Source: Pigmentibacter sp. JX0631 (GTDB lineage Bacteria; Bdellovibrionota_B; Oligoflexia; Silvanigrellales; Silvanigrellaceae). Taken from it: 64,000 nt of DNA. Made by a program: the position numbers and the translations under genes. The notes beneath the pieces are model-generated. The model made no database searches. It saw nothing but the letters and a program-made list of their open reading frames with translations, and was not told where the DNA came from. This document shows, piece after piece, positions 35,984 through 42,918 of the stretch (position 1 is the first letter of the stretch; each line of letters opens with the position of its first letter). The stretch spans positions 3,447,001 to 3,511,000 of the forward strand of contig NZ_CP123622.1 in NCBI RefSeq assembly GCF_029873255.1, given 5' to 3'.

Positions 35984-37624
35984 TTATCCATTTGAAAGTA
36001 TTTTTTCTTTAGTCTCAGTTTCAATTTCAGCAATGCCGCTGTGCCCAGAAAGTATTAAATTTATATTTTTTTCGGCAATTTCTTTTGGTAACATTGTTGC
36101 TTTAGATAGTAGCATTATTCCATAAGAAAAAATAGCTAATAATAAGTAGTCTACTCCTTCTGGAATTATTTTTAAACCTTGGTCAAAAGAACCAAATTTA
36201 GTAAATAAACAGAGACCTGCTAAATAAACAAAGATCCATAAAGCATTACGCCAAGTAGGAATATTTTCACGCAATTCTTTTTTGTATACTAACATCGAAA
36301 AATAAATGAAGAAGCCGACTAAAACAGCAACAAATAATTTGCTAATAATGTCCCAACCAGACCAATAAAGCATTAAATTACAAATGAAAAATGCTAATAG
36401 ACAAAACATTTTGTACATCGGTAAGCGAAAAGGTCTATGTAAATTTGGTTGTTGTTCTCTTAAAGCTACAATACAAATAGGAACAATAGCATATCCTGCG
36501 ATCATAGTCGATGATAAAAAAGCAACCATTCCCTGCCATCCTGGAAAAGGTAAAAAGGCAAGCATTCCTAGTGCAAAATTTACCCATACACTTGTAATTG
36601 GTATTCCTCTTTTATCTATTTTTTTAATTTGCTGTGGAATATATCCATTTGCACTCAATGCATACAACACTCTTGAGCTTGAAGCTGCATAAACAATACC
36701 AGCTCCAAGTGGCGAAATAACGGCATCGACATAAAGTAAGTAAGCAAGCCAGACGACACCTAATGTAAGAGCTAAACCAGCTAATGGACCAGCATCACCT
36801 GTAAAAGATAGATGTGACCATCCATGTTTTAAAGCTTCTTCGGGAACAGCCATTAAGAAAGATGTTTGTAGAAGAATATAAAGTAAAGCACCAAGTAATA
36901 CTGAGCCTATGATAGCTTTCGGAATATTTTTTTGCGGATCTTTTGTTTCAGCCGCCATCATAATTCCAATTTGAAACCCATTAAATGAAAATACAATACC
37001 AGCCACTGCCAGTGCAGAGAATATTCCTTGCCAGCCGTAAGGTGCAAAACCTCCTGCTGATTCTAAAGTTAAATTAGTAGTTCCTTTAGCACTTAAAAAA
37101 AAGATAAGTATGGCCAATGCTGGAACTGCTAATTTCCAAATACTAAACACTTTGTTTGTATCTGACATGAATTTAACGCCTCTTGTATTTATAAAAACAA
37201 GAAGAAGCATAAGAACAGTAGCTGTAATATAACCACCAACAGTTAGGTGATGAATATTGTTTTCTACTCTTGTTAAAGAGGGGAAGAAGTTTGTCATGTA
37301 TTGAATAGTAGCTTGTACTTCAATAGGAGTTAGAACTAAAAAAGATAACCAAGAAATCCAACCTAAAAGAAACCCTGCTAGTTTTCCATGGGTGAAAAAT
37401 GGATAATTAGCAATTCCACCGGCTATCGGAAATAATGTTCCTAATTCAGCAAAAGTAAGGGCAATAATAATTATAAAAAATGTAGCAATGATCCAAGATA
37501 TAATTGCTGCGGGTCCTGCTAATTGGGAAGCATATAAGGAACTAAAAAGCCAACCAGAACCAACCATCGCTCCAATTGAAGCGAACATGACCCCCCCAGC
37601 ACCTATTTGTCTTTTAAATTGCAT
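35984..37624 (-). CDS. APC-superfamily amino acid permease
   Basis: This encodes about 546 residues from the ATG at 37624 (GGAG upstream; an ATG six codons earlier is less likely). The opening RQIGAGGVMFASIGAMVGSGWLFSSLYASQLAGPAAIISWII contains the APC signature G-x-G-W in helix 1. Twelve or more helices follow, with SFNGFQIGIMMAAETKDPQKNIPKAI (helix 6 and loop). A short cytosolic C-terminus follows. It imports an amino acid or organic amine by proton symport or exchange. Neighbouring genes give no hint of substrate. Confidence 0.9.
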   Translation of the reverse strand: MQFKRQIGAGGVMFASIGAMVGSGWLFSSLYASQLAGPAAIISWIIATFFIIIIALTFAELGTLFPIAGGIANYPFFTHGKLAGFLLGWISWLSFLVLTPIEVQATIQYMTNFFPSLTRVENNIHHLTVGGYITATVLMLLLVFINTRGVKFMSDTNKVFSIWKLAVPALAILIFFLSAKGTTNLTLESAGGFAPYGWQGIFSALAVAGIVFSFNGFQIGIMMAAETKDPQKNIPKAIIGSVLLGALLYILLQTSFLMAVPEEALKHGWSHLSFTGDAGPLAGLALTLGVVWLAYLLYVDAVISPLGAGIVYAASSSRVLYALSANGYIPQQIKKIDKRGIPITSVWVNFALGMLAFLPFPGWQGMVAFLSSTMIAGYAIVPICIVALREQQPNLHRPFRLPMYKMFCLLAFFICNLMLYWSGWDIISKLFVAVLVGFFIYFSMLVYKKELRENIPTWRNALWIFVYLAGLCLFTKFGSFDQGLKIIPEGVDYLLLAIFSYGIMLLSKATMLPKEIAEKNINLILSGHSGIAEIETETKEKILSNG

Positions 37625-37883
37625 ACATAGTCTCCGAAGCAAAAAGTTCTACTAGTGTAAAATCAACATATGGTTTAACTGAAAAACTCTAGCTTGTCTA
37701 ATAAAACATAAAAGCATCCCATTTTTGTAACAATTTAGTAATAATTATAATTATTTATATCTTCTAGGAAATTGCATCTCGCAAGCAATGGACTTATGTT
37801 TTCTAGGTTGATAATCTGCAAATGCAACAAAGGAACTAATTGTTCAATTTCATGCATTTGCAAAATTACACAAAGGAGAACAA

Positions 37884-38360
37884 ATGAAAGGTGATGCTAA
37901 TGTTATAAAAGCCTTGAATGAGGTATTAACTGGCGAACTTACTGCAATTAATCAATATTTTTTACACGCCAGAATGTGTAAAAATTGGGGTTATCATAGA
38001 ATTGCAGAAAAAACTTACAAAGAATCCATTGAAGAAATGAAACATGCGCAAGAGTTATTAGATAGAGTTTTGTTTTTAGATGGGATCCCAAATTTACAAA
38101 AATTAGATAAATTGAACATTGGTGAAACCGTGAAGGAACAGCTTGAGTCTGATTTAGCTTTAGAACATACCGCTCTTGATCGGTTAAAAAATGGAATTGA
38201 TATTTGTAAGAATGCTAAAGATCATACCAGTGCTGAACTATTAGAAGAAATTTTGGAAGATGAAGAAGAGCATGTTGATTGGCTTGAAACACAATTAAGC
38301 CTAATTAAGGATATTGGATTAGAGAATTATCTTGCTCAACAGATGCATGAGAAGTCGTAA
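37884..38360 (+). CDS. bfr: Bacterioferritin
   Basis: This encodes 158 residues, the same length and register as E. coli Bfr. All ferroxidase ligands are present: Glu18, Glu51, His54, Glu94, Glu127 and His130, plus Met52 as the haem-binding residue ([21 protein letters not shown]). It assembles a 24-mer that stores iron as ferric mineral. AAAGGAG precedes the ATG. It converges with bfd, with the two 3' ends overlapping by 56 bp. A divergent, ligand-free relative is encoded at 62684-63139. Confidence 0.97.
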   Translation: MKGDANVIKALNEVLTGELTAINQYFLHARMCKNWGYHRIAEKTYKESIEEMKHAQELLDRVLFLDGIPNLQKLDKLNIGETVKEQLESDLALEHTALDRLKNGIDICKNAKDHTSAELLEEILEDEEEHVDWLETQLSLIKDIGLENYLAQQMHEKS

Positions 38361-38541
38361 GATTAGAAAATTTGGCTAAATTTTTTTCGCTTTCGACTAA
38401 TTTTTCTAATGCTTCAAGACAACATCCACAACCAGTTCCGGCAAAGCACTGTTCTTGGACGCTTTCTTTTGAATCAAACCCTTGATTTACAAGGGTTTTT
38501 ATATCCTTACAAGAAACTCCGTAGCATAAACACATCAACAT
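38305..38541 (-). CDS. bfd: Bacterioferritin-associated ferredoxin (Bfd)
   Basis: This encodes about 78 residues from the ATG at 38541, preceded by AAAGGGG; a longer frame to 38625 would include the Fur-like boxes and is unlikely. The BFD-type [2Fe-2S] fold is clear: [19 protein letters not shown]...[18 protein letters not shown], with the Cys-x-Cys and Cys-x-x-Cys ligands. Bfd binds bacterioferritin and reduces it to release iron. The C-terminal extension (about 20 residues, Ser/Thr/Gln-rich) is encoded antisense to the end of bfr. Two Fur-like boxes lie upstream, matching induction by iron starvation. Confidence 0.92.
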   Translation of the reverse strand: MLMCLCYGVSCKDIKTLVNQGFDSKESVQEQCFAGTGCGCCLEALEKLVESEKNLAKFSNLTTSHASVEQDNSLIQYP

Positions 38542-38593
38542 TATCAACCCCTTTGAACCTACGCACTCTTTCTCGGAAAAAAAATAGCATAGT

Positions 38594-38608
38594 TGAGAGT
38601 AATTCTCA
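38594..38608. promoter_or_regulatory. Fur-like box 1 upstream of bfd
   Basis: TGAGAGTAATTCTCA has 7-1-7 dyad symmetry in the style of Fur sites (consensus TGATAATNATTATCA), about 53 bp upstream of the bfd start. Position and gene context support iron control. The match to consensus is moderate. Confidence 0.5.
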
Positions 38609-38616
38609 AGTTCAGT

Positions 38617-38631
38617 TGATAACAATTCTCA
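38617..38631. promoter_or_regulatory. Fur-like box 2 upstream of bfd
   Basis: TGATAACAATTCTCA reads on the minus strand as TGAGAATTGTTATCA, a good match to the 7-1-7 Fur consensus. It is 23 bp from box 1. The same box, with the surrounding 31 bp, recurs at 40579-40593. Confidence 0.6.
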
Positions 38632-38721
38632 TTTACGTAATAATGATTTTAAGTTATCCAGTTTGGCATTCTAACATTCATTTAAGATACAACGCCCATT
38701 TAAATCATTCATAATTTCGTT

Positions 38722-38826
38722 TCAGCCATAATCATCTTTTTTTCGTTCAGAAGGTAACAAAGATTTTTTTAAGGAAATTAATTTATATAAAGTAACTCCA
38801 ATAACCCAGAACCAAATACCATTGCC
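38722..38826 (-). pseudogene. Possible remnant of a membrane-protein gene
   Basis: A short open stretch reads GNGIWFWVIGVTLYKLISL, then KKSLLPSERKKDDYG and a stop. A helix followed by a basic, soluble tail is a typical C-terminus of a transporter. It is cut off by an in-frame stop upstream and has no start or ribosome-binding site. It could equally be chance reading of non-coding DNA. No parent family is identified. Confidence 0.25.
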
Positions 38827-38962
38827 GACTTAGAACGCAAAATTTAGTTCTTATTGAAGTGAACGCATTGTACGACGGTTTACTATGTAGTACAGTATTT
38901 GCAACAGAACTCATTAACTTAAATTTATGCGTGTTTAGTAATGCAAGAGAGAAAATTAGAAA

Positions 38963-39598
38963 ATGCTTTTAAAAATTATTTTCTGCTTAATGCTATTTAA
39001 TATTTACAGTACGTCATTCGCTAGTGAAGAAATAAATATAGATATTTTAGTAAGTGGTGGCTATTCTGCTCTTAATATAGATGGAAATAAATATAATGGC
39101 TATAACGCTTCTGCTAAATTATTTTTCCCAATAATTCCAAGCCTAAGCTTAGGTTTTGGTGGTAAGTATATATCCGTCTCCGACAATATTGCTTCACATT
39201 ATGATCAGGTAAACGGAAATCAGAAAAATAATTTTAAAAGTATTCTTGCTGGACTAGATCTAGCTTATATTTATAAAACCGATCTTATAAATCTTTTAGT
39301 AAACCCCTATGTATATTATGGGATTAATAATAGCTGGCAACGTGAAAGCACATTTAACCAAATGAATAACACTATTACAGTAACAGGTTCGCCAAACGTT
39401 TCAAAAAATTTAATATATGGGTTTGGAATTTATATATTATTCAAAATAGAAAATATTTATTTAGGGCCTTCTACTTGCTTCTCTCAAGGTTATCTTGAAA
39501 CTCAAAATTATACAGATAGCAGAGGGGCCACTATGCCTTCTACTTCAGGAAACTATTATAATTATGATTTGAACTTCACAATAGGAGCTTTTTTATGA
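38963..39598 (+). CDS. Probable outer-membrane beta-barrel protein
   Basis: This encodes 211 residues with a signal peptide (LLKIIFCLMLFNIYSTSFA). Mature strands include IDILVSGGYSALNI, NGYNASAKLFFPIIPSLSLGFGGKYISV, ILAGLDLAYIYKTDLINLLVNPYVYYGINN and YGFGIYILFKIENIYLG, with a DLNFTIGAFL end. It fits a small barrel. Its stop codon overlaps the start of the next gene (ATGA), so it is translationally coupled to the beta-propeller lipoprotein. The shared region with bfd upstream contains Fur-like boxes, so iron control is possible. Confidence 0.65.
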   Translation: MLLKIIFCLMLFNIYSTSFASEEINIDILVSGGYSALNIDGNKYNGYNASAKLFFPIIPSLSLGFGGKYISVSDNIASHYDQVNGNQKNNFKSILAGLDLAYIYKTDLINLLVNPYVYYGINNSWQRESTFNQMNNTITVTGSPNVSKNLIYGFGIYILFKIENIYLGPSTCFSQGYLETQNYTDSRGATMPSTSGNYYNYDLNFTIGAFL

Positions 39599-40518
39599 AT
39601 TTTTTTTCATTGAAAAAAGCAATCTTTTTAGGCTGTTTCATATTTTTTACTTTTCTGTTTTATTCTTGTTCAAATATTCCTGAAATTACTGATGGTGGCT
39701 ACCGTTTTGCTTATGTAATTGGTGATACTGCTGCTAACACAGTAAGTCTGTGTAAGGTAGATAGTGGCACAGGGGCATTATCTGGCTGTGCCACTACGGC
39801 TTCTGGGTTTAATGGTGCATTAAGTATAGCTATTTCAAATGGTTATGCTTATGTGACCAACATTAGTGGTAACACAGTAAGTCTGTGTAAGGTAGATAGT
39901 GGCACAGGGGCATTTTCTGGCTGTGCCACTACAGCTTCTGGGTTTAATGGTCCAGAAGGAATAGCAATTTTCAATGGTTATGCTTATGTGACTAACATTG
40001 GTGGTAACACAGTAAGTTTGTGTAAGGTCGATAGTGGCACAGGTGCATTATCTGGCTGCACGATAACTGGATCTGGTTTTAATGGACCTGCTGGAATAGC
40101 TATTTCAAATGGATTTGTATATGTGACTAACAATAATGTAAGTACTGTAAGCTTATGTAATATGGATAGTAATACTGGAGCATTAAGCGGTTGCACTACG
40201 ATAACACCTTCTGGGATTAGTAATCCAGTTGATATAGCTACTGCTAACGGCTTTGCATATATGACTATGAATGGTAAGAATGTAGGTTTTTGTAAAATAG
40301 ATAGTAGCACGGGACAATTCAGTAACTGCGTGATTAAAGCTGTAGGATCTAACGGTCACGATGGAATAGCCGTCGCCAATGGTTTTCTATATTTGACTGA
40401 ACGCAGTAATGCAGTAATTTTGTGTAATCTTGAAAGTGTCACGGGAGCGTTATCTAACTGTGCGACAACTACGGCTCCAACTCCGTATCCTTTTACTGCC
40501 AGAATAGCTATTTTTTGA
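39595..40518 (+). CDS. Lipoprotein with six-blade beta-propeller-like repeats
   Basis: This encodes 307 residues with a lipobox FLFYSCSN. Six units of about 45 residues follow, of the form AYVTNIGGNTVSLCKVDSGTGALSGC and then TASGFNGPxGIAISNG. Each carries a Cys pair 11-13 residues apart, so each blade may be disulfide-linked. The pattern resembles YncE/NHL-type propellers found in Legionella and related secreted proteins. The first three units are nearly identical at DNA level, indicating recent expansion. It is coupled by ATGA overlap to the barrel gene upstream. It may be a surface ligand-binding protein. Confidence 0.8.
   Translation: MNFFSLKKAIFLGCFIFFTFLFYSCSNIPEITDGGYRFAYVIGDTAANTVSLCKVDSGTGALSGCATTASGFNGALSIAISNGYAYVTNISGNTVSLCKVDSGTGAFSGCATTASGFNGPEGIAIFNGYAYVTNIGGNTVSLCKVDSGTGALSGCTITGSGFNGPAGIAISNGFVYVTNNNVSTVSLCNMDSNTGALSGCTTITPSGISNPVDIATANGFAYMTMNGKNVGFCKIDSSTGQFSNCVIKAVGSNGHDGIAVANGFLYLTERSNAVILCNLESVTGALSNCATTTAPTPYPFTARIAIF
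39736..40275 (+). repeat. 135-bp tandem coding repeats
   Basis: Units begin at 39736, 39871, 40006 and 40141, exactly 135 bp (45 codons) apart, each opening with an AACACAGTAAG-like sequence. The first three are nearly identical, the fourth is diverged, and two more diverged protein repeats follow to the C-terminus. The period is a multiple of three, so unit gain or loss keeps the frame. Confidence 0.88.
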
Positions 40519-40578
40519 GGTGACGAGTTCCATCTACTACCTATGAAAATGCCCAAGAGCCAAATTCTCAAGTTCAGT

Positions 40579-40593
40579 TGATAACAGTTCTCA
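40579..40593. promoter_or_regulatory. Fur-like box upstream of the protoporphyrinogen oxidase gene
   Basis: TGATAACAGTTCTCA differs by one base from the box at 38617-38631. The identity extends over 31 bp (40563-40593 against 38601-38631) with one mismatch. It lies 100 bp upstream of the hemY-like start, consistent with iron control of haem synthesis. Confidence 0.55.
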
Positions 40594-40693
40594 ACTAATT
40601 AATTCTTTTCAATATAAAACTTGATTATAATTTTTTGCTATATGTAAATGATTAGTGACAGAAATAGATATTCACTGTCATAAAGGTAAAAAT

Positions 40694-42157
40694 ATGAAAC
40701 AGACAAAAAAAGAAGTTGCCATTGTTGGAGCAGGAATTTCTGGAATAAGATCCGCTTATCTGATTGCAAAAGAAGCAAAAGATAACATAGCTAAAATTAC
40801 AATTTATGAATCTAGCGATTCTATTGGTGGAGTTTTAAAAAATACCACAAAAAATGAATTTAAATTAGAACATGGAGCACAGGGCATATTGCTTTCTAGA
40901 AAGGCATTTTGGGATTGTTTAAGTGATTTAAAGTTAACAGATATGTTGTTAATTCCTCCTAAAAGTGCAAAAAGAAGATATCTTTTAACGCCAAATAAAT
41001 TTGTTCCCATTACTCCAAATGTGTTTGTTTTAAAAAAAAATGGATTTCTCCGCTTTCGAGATTTATTTAAAATTTTTACTGAAGTATTTATAAAAAAACC
41101 GCAAAATAAAAATTTTAATGATACTTTGTATCAATTTTTTTTCCGTCATTTTGGTAAAAAATTTACAGAAACTTTTTTAGTGTCCCTAACTTTCGGTATT
41201 TGGGGTGGTGGAGCGAAAAAAATTTTAGTTCGATATGCTTTTCCTAATTTACTAAAATTAGAAAACGGTTATGGTAGTTTATTAAAAGCTTTTTTGATTC
41301 TTTCTTTTAAAAATAAATTAAAGAAAGATACAAATATAAAACAAAAAGGGTTAGGAAGTTTTGCTCAAGGAATGGAATATTTAGTTCATGAATTATATGA
41401 ACAATTTTTAACAATTTGTTCGCAAAAATCAATAACTGTTGAATTAAATTTGAATCATAAAATTTGTAAAATTATTAAAATTTCTAATTACTTTTCACTT
41501 GAGTCCACATTAGAAAATAAAATAAAGAAACAATCATTTGATTGTGTCGTATATTCAGGACAGCCATGGAGAGATAGTAATTTATCACTTATAATCGATA
41601 ATATTAACTTTGAAGAATTGCAAAAATCTTACCAAAACCTAAGATCTATGGAAGCACATAGTGTTGCTGTTGTAGGTTTAGGAACAAACAATGAAAACTT
41701 GAATTCACCAAATGGATTTGGAGCATTAGCTGGAGAATGGTCAAAAGACTTATTAGGAGTCATATTTGTTCATTCAACATATCCTCAACATACACCTAAA
41801 AATTCAAAATTATTTAGGGTCCTCATTGGTGGTGATAGAGAAATAAACATTTCACAAAAAAGCGAACTTGAACTCATTGATCTTGCAAAGCAAAGATTAG
41901 AAGAAACAAATATAGTTCCAAGCAATACAAACTATTCCTTTGAAAAAGTAATAGTTTGGGAAAATTATATACCATTAGCTACTGTAAATCAGGACAGAAT
42001 TCTTGAATCGATTTGGAAAATAGAAGCTATTATGCCTGGGCTTTTCTTTGTTGGAAATTACTTAAAAGGCCCCTCTGTTTCTGACTGTCTTGAACAAGCG
42101 GCAATAACTTGTAAAAACGTTACACTTTTTTTGGATGGAAAAGGAAAAAATGATTAA
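40694..42157 (+). CDS. hemY: Protoporphyrinogen oxidase-like FAD amine oxidase
   Basis: This encodes about 487 residues from the ATG at 40694, preceded by AAAGG; a GTG 39 bp upstream is less likely. The N-terminal dinucleotide site is VAIVGAGISGIRSAYL, followed by IYESSDSIGGVLKNT. The middle has FLVSLTFGIWGGGAKKILVRYAFPNLLKLENGYGSLLKAF, and the C-terminus LFFVGNYLKGPSVSDCLEQA is the usual FAD-binding end of HemY/PPOX enzymes. It oxidises protoporphyrinogen or coproporphyrinogen in haem synthesis. Other haem genes are not in the window. The upstream Fur-like box fits iron control. Confidence 0.88.
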   Translation: MKQTKKEVAIVGAGISGIRSAYLIAKEAKDNIAKITIYESSDSIGGVLKNTTKNEFKLEHGAQGILLSRKAFWDCLSDLKLTDMLLIPPKSAKRRYLLTPNKFVPITPNVFVLKKNGFLRFRDLFKIFTEVFIKKPQNKNFNDTLYQFFFRHFGKKFTETFLVSLTFGIWGGGAKKILVRYAFPNLLKLENGYGSLLKAFLILSFKNKLKKDTNIKQKGLGSFAQGMEYLVHELYEQFLTICSQKSITVELNLNHKICKIIKISNYFSLESTLENKIKKQSFDCVVYSGQPWRDSNLSLIIDNINFEELQKSYQNLRSMEAHSVAVVGLGTNNENLNSPNGFGALAGEWSKDLLGVIFVHSTYPQHTPKNSKLFRVLIGGDREINISQKSELELIDLAKQRLEETNIVPSNTNYSFEKVIVWENYIPLATVNQDRILESIWKIEAIMPGLFFVGNYLKGPSVSDCLEQAAITCKNVTLFLDGKGKND

Positions 42158-42221
42158 CAACTTTGCTTAGTAAAAAACACAGGCAAAAACTAATGTTCTG
42201 TATTTAATTACATTAAATATT

Positions 42222-42629
42222 TTATTCCCATTTAAAATTCTTAATTTTTTTTCCTATTTCGTCTCTAACATTTCTAAATTTATTGATCGATTCTTCTGGA
42301 CTATCTGATTTATTTGCTGGGTCGAAAAAAGGCCAATGTAAAAAGTATGCTTTTGAAGAGTTAATATAGGGACAAATTTCTTCTGCACAAAGGGTAACAA
42401 TGTAATTAAATTCATTTAAATTGAATTCATCAACAGATTTTGAACTCTGATTTGAAATATCAATCCCAATTTCATTCATAACTTTGATTGCATAAGGATT
42501 TATTTCACTCGGCTTAGAGCCTGCACTATTTATAATAAAAGCCTTTTGAAGTATATTTTTAGCTAATCCTTCGGCCATTTGGCTACGTGCAGAGTTCGCA
42601 ACACAGAGGAATAATATTTTTTTTACCAC
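42222..42629 (-). CDS. arsC: Arsenate reductase, thioredoxin-coupled (LMW-PTP fold)
   Basis: This encodes 135 residues with a GTG start just after GGAGAGGG. The phosphate loop is FLCVANSARSQMAEG (Cys9, Arg15). Cys81 and Cys86 in TLCAEEICPY occupy the position of the two resolving cysteines of ArsC from S. aureus pI258, and WPFFDPA carries the general acid Asp. It reduces arsenate to arsenite using thioredoxin. No arsB, acr3 or arsR is next to it. It could also act as a low-molecular-weight protein tyrosine phosphatase, but the extra cysteines favour arsenate reductase. Confidence 0.85.
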   Translation of the reverse strand: MVKKILFLCVANSARSQMAEGLAKNILQKAFIINSAGSKPSEINPYAIKVMNEIGIDISNQSSKSVDEFNLNEFNYIVTLCAEEICPYINSSKAYFLHWPFFDPANKSDSPEESINKFRNVRDEIGKKIKNFKWE

Positions 42630-42780
42630 ACCCTCTCCAACATAAATATTTTAATAATTTTATCGTATTATTTTCAAAACTACAATCTTAAAATATTGTG
42701 ATGTATCAATTTTCTATATTTTAAACATATGAAAAAATTATTAGAATATTATTTTATTAAATTATCTTAAAAAATAAAAA

Positions 42781-42810
42781 TAGAAGGTTTTAATTTCTCA
42801 AAACCTTCTA
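42781..42810 (-). terminator. Rho-independent terminator downstream of lipoprotein A
   Basis: TAGAAGGTTTT (42781-42791) and AAAACCTTCTA (42800-42810) form an 11-bp stem around AATTTCTC. On the minus strand a T-rich tail (TTTTTATTTTTT) follows. It is 108 bp past the stop of the gene at 42919. The equivalent terminator after copy B (44976-45001) shares the same stem core. Confidence 0.85.
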
Positions 42811-42918
42811 TCAAAATGAGTGTTACTCTGATAAATTATTTTACTGAAGCTAATTCTTCATCAAAGAATGATAAACTATTAGCATCCTAACTTCCAGAAA
42901 CAGTCTTACATCACCATT

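Larger units (their letters stand above)
38542..38962. other. Divergent intergenic region with Fur-like boxes and a possible decayed gene
   Basis: About 420 bp lie between bfd (minus) and the barrel gene at 38963 (plus). The left part holds two tandem Fur-like boxes. On the minus strand 38722-38826 reads as a 34-residue fragment with a hydrophobic start (GIWFWVIGVTLYKLISL) and a basic tail ending in a stop, perhaps the remnant of a membrane-protein gene. The right part shows no feature I recognise. Confidence 0.5.

Noticed and set aside
37740-37755. AT-only 16-bp palindrome upstream of bfr as a Fur box
   Set aside because: AATAATTATAATTATT is symmetrical, but in DNA this AT-rich it is too simple to separate from chance, and bfr is usually not Fur-repressed.
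39984-40571. Minus-strand frames of 108 and 71 codons across the propeller repeats
   Set aside because: They are antisense images of the 135-bp coding repeats, with no ribosome-binding sites.
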